Of a DNA stretch of 64,000 bases, positions 22,996 to 33,454 are shown one piece after another. The stretch is from Phlegmacium glaucopus (Eukaryota; Basidiomycota; Agaricomycetes; Agaricales; Cortinariaceae), in contig MU129989.1 in the NCBI GenBank assembly GCA_015039465.1, positions 428,429-492,428 on the forward strand, in the 5' to 3' direction. A model generated the notes under the pieces. That model had not been told where the DNA came from. It did not search any database and was given only the letters and a program-made list of their open reading frames with translations. Positions within the stretch are counted from its first letter, which is position 1; every line of letters starts with the position of its first letter. The translations under genes were made by a program, and so were the position numbers.

Positions 22996-24938
22996 ATGCC
23001 AGTGCCTCTCTTGTTTGTTGCCGCATTCGCAACTATTATATACTGGATAGTGATATCTTATTTTCATGGTCAGACACGCAAGGTGAGTACTATGGCATGT
23101 TGTTTTGGGGTACAACAAGCTCAGTCCTACACAACATAGCTTAAACATATTCCTTCTGTGTCATCGGATATACCTCCCTTCTCGTACTTTGGAACCTTTC
23201 GCTTCCTTAGAAGCTCAACAGACATGATTAACAAAGGCGTTAAGAAGGTAACTATATCCAAGAAAATAAGCACACATCTCACATACTATTCATTCAGTGG
23301 CCAGACCATATGTTCAAAGTCCCTGACTTATTTCAATGGATCATCGTTGCGACCAGTCCAAAACACATAGAAGAACTTTACAAAGCACCCGACCATGTAT
23401 TTTCTTCTCTTGATGCTCTTGTTGAGGCAGGTTCCATCTCATTCGGCTTTGTAAGAACTGATCACGTACACACAGCTACTCCAACTCGATTATACGCTCG
23501 GCTCCAACATTGTGGAAAACGAATACCATGTACCCATTATCCGCTCTCAACTTACTCAAGCACTTCCATTTCTAGTTCCGGAAGTTCATGATGAGATAGT
23601 GGCAGCCTGCAATGAGTTTATTCCTATCACCGAAGGTAAATGGTCTGAATTACAAGAACTATTTAAAATTAAACCAATACTTGGACAGAGTGGCAAAGTG
23701 TTCGCACCACGGATACGACGATGAAAGTTGTCTGTCGAGCAAGCAACCGGATTCTCGTAGGGCTGCCTCTTTGTACGTCACTACTATCACTTGAATAACA
23801 CGCCTTGAGCTCCCTTGGCAGGCAGGAACCCTGATTTTGTGGGCCTCAATGTACAATACACGGTCGATGTTATGAAGAGCGCTTTCATTCTTCGAATGGT
23901 TCCTGACTTTTTAAAACCGTAAGCAATAAAAAATAGCTTTCCGGACTGACAGTTAATTGATTCCTAATAGTATCGTTAATTCTGTGATCTCTGCGGTCCC
24001 GAAACGCATTGATCATGGCTTGAGACATCTTGTACCTCTAATTCATGCTCGTCGACAGGAACAAGGCAATGAAAAACCGGTGGGTGCAGTCTATTTCTTG
24101 AGTATGTTTACTGAAATTTGCAGTGGCGCAGCTCGATTTTCTTACATGGCTCATAGACAAAGCAAAAGGCGAAGAAACTACCGATCGCAGCTTGACTCTA
24201 CGTATCTTATCAGTGAACTTTGCAGCTATCCATACCGCTTCAATGGTAAATAATTGAGTCCAACTTCCGAAAATCTGCAACGACGAAGCTTATTTGTAGA
24301 CTTTTCTGCACGCGTTCTACTACCTGGCTACCTTTCCTGAGTACATGCAACCTCTTCGAGAGGAAGTGGAGGAGATCGTCAAGTCTGAAGGCTGGACTAA
24401 AACCGGGCTTGACCAGATGCATAAGATTGATAGTTTCATCAAAGAGTCCCAGCGATTGAATCCTCTTTCCAATCGTAAGTGAAGCTCGCTGTCCTTAGAT
24501 CTAGCAACTGAGTTTTTCTTAGTTCTAATGTCTCGTGTTGCGGTGAACGACTTCACATTCTCAGATGGCACAACCATCCCTCGAGGCACCACAATAGCCG
24601 TCTCTTCCCACAACGCCCAATTCAGCGATAAAGCTTATGAGGACCCTTTAAGATTCGATGGTTTTCGGTTTTCCAGAATGAGACTGGAAGATTCAGGAAA
24701 GAAAGTCGGAATGATTACATCGAGTCCGGATCACCTCTCTTTCGGCCATGGAAGACACACATGTCCCGGACGACATTTCGCAGCTTGCGAGATAAAGTTG
24801 ATATTTGCGCACATTGTCATGACATATGATGTGAAACTGGAAATTGAGGGAGTTCGTCCACCAGATATGTGGATCATGGCTGCATGTGTCCCGAATCCAA
24901 ACGCCAATGTCCTCTTCCGAAAGCGAACGAACGCATGA
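22996..24938 (+). CDS. cytochrome P450, tandem copy B
   Basis: Paralogue of copy A with the same exon plan. ATG 22996 (MPVPLLFVAAFATIIYWIVI, membrane anchor); K-helix KESQRLNP; heme loop FGHGRHTCPGRHFAACE; stop 24936-24938. The intron after ...DALVE begins GCAGGT at 23427, where copy A has GTGAGT. Keeping the frame requires use of this GC donor (GC-AG intron), or the gene is mis-spliced. The 3' half (from about 23960) is nearly identical to copy A, while the 5' half differs by about 5%. All other splice sites and the frame are kept. Substrate unknown. Confidence 0.83.
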
Positions 24939-25039
24939 GTATTTTGATGATGTAAATGGGTTGGGTAGCTTTGGTTTTGCTTTGGTTGCGACGCGCGTAC
25001 TTGGTAACTTGACGTTATTCCTTTATTATTTACCTCCCA

Positions 25040-25345
25040 ACTTTTACTGTTCCATTTATTTTTATAGACGAATTGAAGGAGGACAGTTGTGGCTCCTAGG
25101 GCTGTTCTATATACAGCGTAGTTCGACAACACAAAGCCCGACAGATAGTAAAAGGTGTCTACAGATTTCCAAGCCGTAGTAGGAGATATATTGCGAGCTG
25201 CATTCAAGGAGTGGATGGCCAAAGATCTTCCGAAGATGTCCCGGTAAAGTCGCCAGTGCCCATCATGGCGTCTTAAATGCGAAGAGGTATTCCAGCCAAG
25301 AAGTTCCCTATTACGTGAAAGTTGTGCAGGGGCGCTGTCAAGCTA
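25040..25345 (+). repeat. P450-unit flanking block, copy 3
   Basis: Third copy of the ATTTTTATAGACGAATTGAA block, downstream of P450 B, with CTCCTAGGGCTGTTCTATAT and GCGTCTTAAATGCGAAGAGG. It decays after about 25345 into unique sequence, marking the end of the P450 array. 25346-25714 holds no recognisable gene. Confidence 0.7.
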
Positions 25346-26150
25346 CTATCATTCTGCATTACGGTGTCAACAGACATGGTGTCATTTTAAAACCTCGGTT
25401 GGTATGTCTGAAAAAGCTGCCGGAATCGATGGACTCTGCTTCATAGTATATGTGGTACTTAGAGATATGTGGTACCTAGAGGGATGTAGGAGGCAGCAAG
25501 TTCGATCGAGGACAACCGTTGCCAGTGTCAAACCGTTTCCTGTACAAGTACTATCAAGACGCTACAATCGTCAATTGTCACAAACAAATAGAACACGATG
25601 ATTCTGATGGCTACCTATTTGACTGTTGTATGGCAAAGTATGAAGCATTGGATGGTCTAGGATTTGAGTCTTCAGGGGCTTTCATAGAAAGATACAGACA
25701 TGAACTGGGTGTAATAGTGATGCCAAAGTTCGGTTCCGAACTGACGCAAGAACCGAGAACCGAAAGAACCGAACCGTCGGTTCAGGTTCAGTTCAGTTCG
25801 GTCCAAAGATTTTGGGCTGTCTGTTCGGTTCTCGGTTCTCAATTTTCTAGGATTTTGAGAACCGGGTTCGAACCGGTTCGAACCAAACTTTCTGACGGTA
25901 TTTTTTTCTAAAATTTCCATAGAGAATTGATGATTTTATATTAATTATAATCTACAAATGTTGTTAGGCGCCAGACCCGATGCTTTGGGAGTCGGACTTT
26001 GAAAAGTCTCATTGCACGACAACAACGCCAACGACTCCAGCAACAACGCCAACGACTCTAGCAACAACGCCAACAACACCAACAACCCGGGAAGTTACTA
26101 TAAGTTTAAGTAAGTCCCTTATTTTAATGCACTACGATAATGATGACAAC

Positions 26151-26780
26151 TAGGGCTGCCAACCGGCCCCGTCCTGGACGGTTCACGGGTACCGTCTCAC
26201 GGTGACGGATGCCGACCCGACGAGATTCAAAACTTGAATATTCACGGCCGTGTTTCAACGGTCCGTGAACCGTCTTTACCCGTCTCAAGACGGCCGTGGA
26301 CGGCCGTACACGGGTAGCGGGTGTATACTGAACGAGAAATGCAAAAAAAGTCAATTTATTCAAAAATCGTGTTAATATTTCCCTCTCAAATAAATCTGGG
26401 AAGTCAGGGGAGCTATTCTCCGACCTATTTACACCAATTATTAGTGCTAAAAAACAAATTAAATATAAATTAAATTAAATATTTGGCTTCAGTCCCAACA
26501 ATTTGGTCATCAACCAGCTTAATTGTGGGTTTCATAGAATTTTTATTCCAGATTACATATTCTGTAGCTTTGTAGACATTTTTAACTGTGCGAATATTTC
26601 AAGTAAAATGAATTTTCTCCTTGTTTTACCGTGTACGGCCGTCACGGCCGTCTTTATACCGTACCCGACCCGACCGACCTTTGGATTTCAAAAAAGACGG
26701 CCGTCTGTACACGGACCGTCACCCGTCACTGGGTTGATTTTAGACGGCCGTCCCCGTGGACGGGACGGTTGGCAGCCCTA
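26151..26780. mobile_element. hAT-type MITE 1 (630 bp)
   Basis: Terminal inverted repeats TAGGGCTGCCAACCG / CGGTTGGCAGCCCTA lie between perfect 8-bp direct repeats ATGACAAC (26143-26150 and 26781-26788). The 8-bp duplication and TAGGG-type end are hAT hallmarks. Arms are rich in iterated GACGGCCGT / ACGGGT; the centre is AT-rich. There is no transposase, so it is non-autonomous. Confidence 0.88.
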
Positions 26781-26828
26781 ATGACAACTCTTGGGTTTTT
26801 TATTTTATTTTACAACGACAGCGGCGAT

Positions 26829-27432
26829 TAGGGTTACCAAAGTTCAGTTCAGTTCAGTTCTTCACCTCCTCAGCCTGAACTGAACTGAACTGTTTGCATA
26901 TGGTCCTGAACTGAACTGAACCATTTAAGAACTGGTTCGAACTGAACTGAACTGAAGAACCATTATAAAATCTGAAATTTTACCTTTTTCTGAAAATTTA
27001 TTGTACAAAGACCTTCCTTAGCCCTTAGCCACTTGGTTTCTGCTCATATATGATCTCAGAACTCCTTTAGAACACAGAAAACCATTGATTTATATTTATT
27101 TTCCTAAATAGGCAGTATTAATCTATGCTGACATAATACCATGTCTTGCCATTACATCCTTCCTTAGCCATTATTTCATGCTAAAAAGGACTGCCAAACC
27201 ATTCCAATGTTCATAAATTACTGAAGATCACTCTCCATAAAATGTTAAGTCAAAAGAAGAGAATTGCCTGGCTGTCTAGGACCTAACGGTTCAGCAGTTC
27301 AGCTCAGTTTGAACTGCATGAACCACAAATCTCTAAATGCCTGAACCTGAACTGAACTGAACTGAATTATCAGTTCAGTTCAGTTCAGTTCAGGTTCATG
27401 AGTCAGTTCTGAACTGAACTTTGGTAACCCTA
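26829..27432. mobile_element. hAT-type MITE 2 (604 bp)
   Basis: Ends TAGGGTTACCAAAGTTCAGT and its complement ACTGAACTTTGGTAACCCTA are flanked by perfect 8-bp duplications GCGGCGAT (26821-26828, 27433-27440). Both arms are long runs of the pentamer GTTCA (as GTTCAGTTCAGTTC) in opposite orientation; the centre is AT-rich and non-coding. Confidence 0.9.
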
Positions 27433-27440
27433 GCGGCGAT

Positions 27441-28540
27441 GAGCCACATCACTTCGCCACATCATGATGATGAGCACGAACGAACCAAAGACAACGAACA
27501 AAGGAATGAACAAATGATGACAGCAAATGATTAGACGACAACAACAAATGATTGGACAACAACAACAAACAGATAAACGATGACAACGAACGGATGGACG
27601 GCAACGATGAATGAATGAAGTAACGGCAGTATATGGGGACGGCTCAACACAAGCATAACAACGATGACGACAGTCATATCAGGCCATTACTCACTGCGGG
27701 CACCACTACCGATGACAACAACTGTCGCCACATCAAACGACGGCGAGGACTACGACTGCGACCATCACTTGCACCACCCGAGTGTTAATGGCAACCGTAC
27801 CGTGGCTTCAGAGCAGACCATAACTACGGTACGGCTACGGTACGGGTTTTGGAAAGCAACAGTTGTAGGTCTACGGTAGTCCACGGCCATATCTGGTAGT
27901 ACGGGTTTAGCATTAATGTGAGCGTTCAACTTTGCCCATCGCAGCATTAAGTATTTACCATCGTCATCAATCAGACTGCCCATGACCGCCGAGTCTCTAC
28001 TTTGGCTTCCACCTTGGCAAACAATGATCTCGCTCCTGTAAGCATTCCGGCCGCTGGCGTTAATGTGAGTATTCGACTCATCCCATTACATCCATAATTA
28101 CTCAATTATCATCATCAAGCAGACTACCCAGACAACAATGGCGACAGCCAGACAACAATGGTGACGGCCAGACAACAATGGCAACGGACATAGCAGACCA
28201 CCACTCACTTGTGGCCACCACTACCGACAACAACAACCATCACCATGTCGAACGACGGCGAGGACCACGACTCGACCATCACTTGCACCACTACGACCCT
28301 CCTGTTAGACACCTCTGCCCTTGTTTTAAACGCCCATCAGTTGTTTTTCTTTTTTTATTATTAACTCTATGGACAGCTACAATTGACATATGACGTGTAC
28401 GACACATATGACGCCCAGGACCCATCCAAGCAACACCTAAGAACATCCCCACCACCCGCAACAACCTCGTGAGGTTTTTTTCTAATTTTCATTTAATTCT
28501 AATGAAAACTACCACAGATAAATGGCGACAAACGAATGAT
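27441..28540 (+). repeat. simple-sequence and duplicated segment
   Basis: About 27450-27660 is dominated by ACAACGA/ACAAATGATGA-type repeats. A segment at about 27660-27785 (GACGGCGAGGACTACGACTG, CATCACTTGCACCAC) is repeated with divergence at about 28180-28300 (CGACGGCGAGGACCACGACT), a tandem duplication of about 515 bp. Open frames here are low-complexity and not convincing as genes. Confidence 0.5.
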
Positions 28541-28891
28541 GGTTGAATACAATAGGCTACCATAAGAACAACAACAACCCACCATGGGTTTATTTTAGTA
28601 GGCTACTATGTGTATGTAATAATGAATTAACAATATGTATTACCACCAAAAGAAAAAAATGTAAGGAAATTGAATGGATAAAACACATTCTCAGCATTTG
28701 CAAGGTTTACAAGGTTTTTTGTTTCAGTTCGACGGTCCGAACCGGTTCTAGAACTGAACTGAACTGTGAGAACCGGTTCTATTGGTTCCGGTTCTGGTTC
28801 CAGTTCAGTTCAGCAGGGGACCCTTCGGTTCGGTTCTCGGTTCTTCAAAAATGGTTGAAGAACCGAACTGAACCGAACTTTGGTAACACTA

Positions 28892-29348
28892 GCCCGGTGT
28901 AAGAACGATAGCAAGAATCTCATATAACCTACTGTAGTGTAGACTACATTTTATACATATCGGTAGTACTCTTTCTATAGTAAAGAAGTAACTACAAGCG
29001 TCCAAGAACCAGTAAAAACGAATTAGTTAACACCTACTTAGGCTCGGGCATAGCAACGCCGAGAGCGCTGATCGAGCGCTTGATGGTGCCTAGCGCGCAT
29101 GACAGCTTGTGACCGTTTGTCCCGCGGACAACATATTCCAACACTGGGCTGACGAGTAGCTGTTGACGCGGTTGGAGAAGGTGTTGGACTCGGAGTTGAG
29201 ACTGGTTGAATTTGTAGTCACCATGTTCGTGGCGTATTCTTCTAAACATACCATACAAGTACATCATTGAAATTTGCTACTAGACAGATGGCACAATTGA
29301 GTAAAACCTACATCCAAACACGAAGTTCTGAGAAATCCCTTTGTTGCA
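28892..29348. other. intergenic, nothing firm
   Basis: Between the GGTTC-type element end and the next gene. A 77-codon minus-strand frame at 29034-29267 has no recognisable motif and is not called. Confidence 0.3.
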
Positions 29349-29896
29349 CTAAAGATCAATGCAAGGCTTATTCAAGCGGCTGATTTCCACAGCAATATCC
29401 TCCTTATTCTTCCTGTCTTTCTCATCCTCTTCAGTGCCTTCACCATACTGATGCTTCTTCATATTGAGGCTAATTTCTAAGTAACTCTGCTGTTCGTCGT
29501 GGGAGATGATTACCCGTCGAAGTGCTGAAAATGGGATGGTGATGGCAGGTTTGTTCTGATCTTTGGCTGGCGATGTACAATAGAGATGTCTGTTTAAAAT
29601 ATCCATTTTGGTACACCCATTTGGATCATCAGGGAGGATCTACATTCCAAACATAAATGTTAGCATATCGTGAGGTATACTGGATCAAAGGTACTTACCG
29701 TGTACAGAGATTGCTGGGAAACTACAAATTTTATATACTTCCCATCAAATTTCGAAACACATGAAAACTTGGTGGGAGTGGGCACAACACTGGCATGGTC
29801 CTCAGCTTCATCCAGCGCATAATCATTGCATCTCATTAGCTGATTCAATAACAAACCTGACTCTTCCAATGTTGTGAATGTCTCAGCATAGTCTGC

Positions 29897-30170
29897 TGTC
29901 AAATAACAAACCGTATGTAATCACAATTATGCATCTTTATTATTTTCTCCTCCTATCTATTATTTATTCTGAGCCCCTCTTTACTATTTATATTCTGCCT
30001 TGTATGACCGTTGTACAAACCCGTCACTCTCCAGGAATGGAGAAGTTCATACTTATATTGTTTACTCATTGTAGTTGTACCTCAGTCTATCTTTTTGAGA
30101 CTGAGGTCAGTATTTATCCTTTTTAATTTACCACAAAGACTCATAAAGTAGTAGCTTTATCTGTTCTATA
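29897..30170 (+). mobile_element. solo LTR with TCTGC duplication (274 bp)
   Basis: Starts TGTCAAATAACAAACC and ends TGTTCTATA (TA rather than CA, one change from canonical). It is flanked by TCTGC at 29892-29896 and 30171-30175. It lies inside the coding exon between ...CTFWEA and DYAETF of the surrounding minus-strand gene. AT-rich, without open frame. Confidence 0.7.
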
Positions 30171-30474
30171 TCTGCTTCCCAAAATGTGCATGTCACCTTC
30201 AAGCCTTGACATTGTCCTGCCACATAGTTACATTCAATATTTACACCAATTGCGAGGTGCACCCTCAGGCTGCCAGGGGAACAGGCAACATATCTCACAA
30301 GATTGCATGCAAGTTTCTTCTCATTTTCGCAATAGGCCACCTCCCAGATGACTGTAGGCCATGCTTGCATTAGGGGTTGCTTTGCAGGATGATTCTCGTA
30401 CAGACTGTAGTTGGGACTCTTGATACCATCTTCCAACTGGACATCTGCAGAGCCGCCAAGGTGAATGAAGCTCT

Positions 30475-30731
30475 TGTTGAAATTTGGATGTCAGGTTTAA
30501 AGAATATGCAGTCGCAACAGAGCTATAATTCAGTAGTGTAGTGCAATGATTGGATATCAGGTATATTGGTTTAAACTGATGAGGATTCACCTCAACGGTT
30601 TAGAGTTTATATACATAGAAATTGTGGCTATGCTTATCTACGAGTCATATCCGCCATTGGACTGATATCAAAACTAATCAAATGATGCAATATTGCATGA
30701 TATTGATATGATTGGATTGATAATTCCAACA
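30475..30731 (+). mobile_element. solo LTR, family shared with 56.2 kb (257 bp)
   Basis: Begins TGTTGAAATTTGGATGTC and ends ATTGATAATTCCAACA, with 5-bp duplications GCTCT (30470-30474, 30732-30736). Sequence and orientation match the LTR at 56203-56471: both have GGTTTAAAG after about 20 bp and an internal TGTGGCTATG...TCTACGAGTC segment. TG...CA ends and a 5-bp duplication point to an LTR retrotransposon. Confidence 0.8.
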
Positions 30732-31414
30732 GCTCTTGTCAATGGAAAATAAAGAGTGGCCATCAGCGCCATTGATGTTGACATTGAAGAAGAGAGTGGA
30801 GATAATTTCATGTCCAAAAGTCGGATAGTCAACAATCAACTTGTCTCCAGAAAAATTGATCCTTTGATATTATTTATTTTTTGTAGAAAACTATGTAGAT
30901 AAATGTAAACAGTAACATACCTGGCATTCTCCCAACCTGGCAACTTGGATGCTTCAGACTCCGCCTGTAACATATGTACGATGTCTAATGAGATACCATC
31001 AATAGATATTGTGCACTCTCCAGCTGTCTGATCCAAGAATGGTTTCAACCTGGATAGAACTTGATCAAAGGATAGCATGCAGGTTTTTTCAGCAGATTCG
31101 GCCAAGGACTGAAAATGGTTGGAAAATGGGTTTGTGCAATCCCTGATGATGTGACACCACCAAATTTGGCTGTCACACCTATGTCACACCCAGAACTTGG
31201 TGGGTTGCTTAATTGAACCTAGGTGGTCAGCGCTTCAGCCTCCATGAATGGGCCTTTAAAAGGCTTCAGTGCTCATCAACACGTATCAACCACCTTTTCA
31301 ATGCTGGTTAAATTTAAAATATTTTGCATCATTCTCCCCGACAACGATCCCAATGCGCACACCTTTCTTGTCAGTTTTGACAGTGATGAGTATGTAGCTG
31401 ACCTCAGGGAGACC

Positions 31415-33454
31415 CTGAACTTTACACTCCCCCACGTCTTCCTCCAGGAATCCGCCCGGACTGCCAGGAATCCTGGAGGAATCCTGGAGGAATCCTGGAG
31501 GAATCCTGGAATTCCTGGTAAATGGGAATATTCCTGGTGGATTCCTGGTGGATTCCTAGTAAATTCCTGGCGGATTCCTAGTATATTCCTGGCGGATTCC
31601 TGGCATTCCTGGCATTCCTGGTGGATTCCTGGTGAAATCAGCTAAGTCACTGACATATTTTATTTCATTTTATTTCATTTAATTTTTCCTTAATTTTTTA
31701 ATATTTTTGATTGTAAGATATATATTGAAAATTATATAAATACAAATTCACATTAATAGTAATTAATAACATGTTATTTACTTATTGATAATTATAGTAT
31801 ATTAAAATTAAAATAAACCCCGGTGAGGGGGTCATCATCGTCTAAGGGCTGTGGTAGTGTAATAGATAAAAATAAACCCCCCGTGAGGGGGGGGGTTCGT
31901 CATCGTCGTCGTTCGCCTGTGTCGTTCGGGTGTCGTCAATGTAGGTGGTCGTCATCGTAGTCAGTTAAAATAATAAATAAATAAAATAACCCCCCCTGGT
32001 GGGGGGGGTGGTCATCGTCGTGCATGGTGGTGGTGGTGCATGGTGGCGGTGCGTGGTGGTGGTAGTGCATGTGTCATCGTCGTTCGCCTGTCGTCCGGGT
32101 GTCGTCAATGTGGGTCCTGGGTCGTCATCGTAGTCAGTTAAAATAAAAAATATAAAAATAAATAACCCCCCCGGTGGGGGGGGTGCTCATCGTCGTGCGT
32201 GGTGGTGGTGGTGCATGGTGGGGGTGCGTGGTGGTGGTAGTGCGTGTGTCGTCGTCGTTCGCCTGTCGTCCGGGTGTCGTCAATGTGGGTCCTGGGTCGT
32301 CATCGTAGTCAGTTAAAATAAAAAATATAAAAATAAATAACCCCCCCGGTGGGGGGGTGCTCATCGTCGTGCGTGGTGGTGGTGGTGCATGGTGGGGTGC
32401 GTGGTGGCGGTGGTGCGTGGTGGTGCGTGTGTTGTCGTCGTTCGCCTGTGTAGTGTACTAGGAATTAAAATAAAATAAAAACCCCCCCAGTGAGGGGGGG
32501 TCGTCGTCGTTCGCGTGTCGTCGTCGTTCGCGTGTCGTCGTCGTTCGCGTGTCGTCGTCGTCGTCCGTGTGCTGTCATCGTAGTAATATATTAATAAAAT
32601 AAAAATAACCCCCCCCAAGGGAGGGGGGGGGGTCGTCGTTGTCGTTGTCGTTCCGGCCGTTGTGGCATGGTTGTTGTTGTTGTTGTGGTCGTCGGTGGTG
32701 GTGGTGGTGGTGGTGGTGGTGGTTATGTTGTCGTCGTCGTCGCTGCCCTCGTCGTCGTCGTTACCCTCGTCGTTACCCCTCCTCGTTGTTGTTGTTGTTC
32801 CTCATTGGCGTTGTTGGTCGTTGTCGCCACCCGTCTTCTTGTCGTCCTTTATCGTCCTGGTTGTCGTGGTGGTGAGTGGTAGTTGTGAGAAGACGAAATG
32901 ATGTTTGTTGATTTGTTAGAAGTGCGTCACGTGACCATACCTCGCGGTCTGAACAAAATTCAAAATTCGAATGGCGGCAAGGCACTGCCACCGCATATAT
33001 ATAAATTACAGTTAACTTATGTATATTTAAATTACTATTGACTTATATATGATTCTTTTAATTTTGAATAATATTTAAAAGTAAGAGTTGAGTTCATCCC
33101 TGTGGAATTCCCAGGATTCTGGGTGGATTCCAGGTGGATTCTGTGTTAGGGATTCCTAGGGAATTCCGGGAATCCTGGTATCAATTTCCTTGGGTACCAG
33201 GAATCCACCAGGAATCCTCCTGGATTAGGAAGAGCCAGGAATGGGGATTTCAGGGGGAATTGGCTGGTAGAAAATTCCTCCTGGAATCCTGGTATTCCTA
33301 CCAGGAATGGTAGGAATCCTGGTATTCCTACCAGGAATGGTAGGAATCCTGGTATTCCTACCAGGAATGGTAGGAATCCTCCTGGAATCCTCCTGGAATA
33401 GGTAGGAATCCACCAGGATTCCTCCAGGAACACGTGGGGGAGTGTAAAGACCTC
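31415..33454. mobile_element. foldback-like element inserted in the Crinkler gene
   Basis: 2,040 bp between perfect 8-bp duplications GGGAGACC (31407-31414, 33455-33462). Near both ends lies the inverted sequence TTTACACTCCCCCACGT. Each end then carries a 200-300 bp array of short degenerate units of the type GGAATCCTCC / ATTCCTGG in opposite orientation, as in foldback transposons. The interior is AT-rich, then a G/C-hairpin tandem array (31960-32640) and a GTCGTCGT-rich stretch. There is no transposase. Confidence 0.75.
31800..32640. repeat. tandem ~175-bp units with C-run/G-run hairpins
   Basis: Unit starts at 31960, 32133 and 32309 (about 173-176 bp apart), with degenerate units on each side. 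Each unit has an AT-rich AAATAAATAA stretch, a C7/GGTG/G7-9 hairpin, then GTCGTCGTT and GTGGTGGTGG runs. At least six C-run/G-run hairpins occur. Valine-, arginine- or threonine-rich open frames on either strand are by-products. Confidence 0.85.

Larger units (their letters stand above)
25715..28891. mobile_element. possible outer hAT-like element with nested insertions
   Basis: The left end reads TAGTGATGCCAAAGTTCGGT. The right end, reverse-complemented, reads TAGTGTTACCAAAGTTCGGT (18 of 20 matching). Both ends are followed inward by arrays of GGTTC/GAACC. Flanks carry GGGTGTAA before and CGGTGTAA three bases after, an imperfect 8-bp duplication. The interior contains two complete hAT-type elements plus simple-sequence DNA and no transposase. 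It could instead be two separate decayed elements, each missing one end. Confidence 0.4.
29349..31105 (-). pseudogene. Agaricomycete family protein with PD-(D/E)XK-like core, split by two solo LTRs
   Basis: Reads LSRLKPFLDQTAGECTISID, an intron at about 30901-30843, then INFSGDKLIVDYPTFGHEII to SLFSIDKS. There a 257-bp solo LTR interrupts it. It resumes FIHLGGSADV, KSPNYSLYEN, PTVIWEVAYCENEKKLACNL and CTFWEA, is cut by a second 274-bp LTR, and resumes DYAETFTTLEESG to a stop at 29349. Removing each LTR with one copy of its 5-bp target duplication leaves an open frame, so the insertions look recent. The E in PTVIWEVAY with a preceding SPx-type turn resembles a PD-(D/E)XK nuclease core, but the expected Asp is Asn here (KSPN). 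The start at 31105 is the first ATG of the frame; a more upstream exon is possible. Confidence 0.6.

Noticed and set aside
25519..25920. Open frames rich in Arg-Thr-Glu-Pro and Asn-Arg-Phe on both strands
   Set aside because: Caused by iterated GGTTC/GAACC at the end of the hAT-like element.
32639..32901. Three overlapping Val/Trp/Arg-rich open frames
   Set aside because: Produced by GTCGTC/GTGGTG simple repeats inside the foldback-like element.
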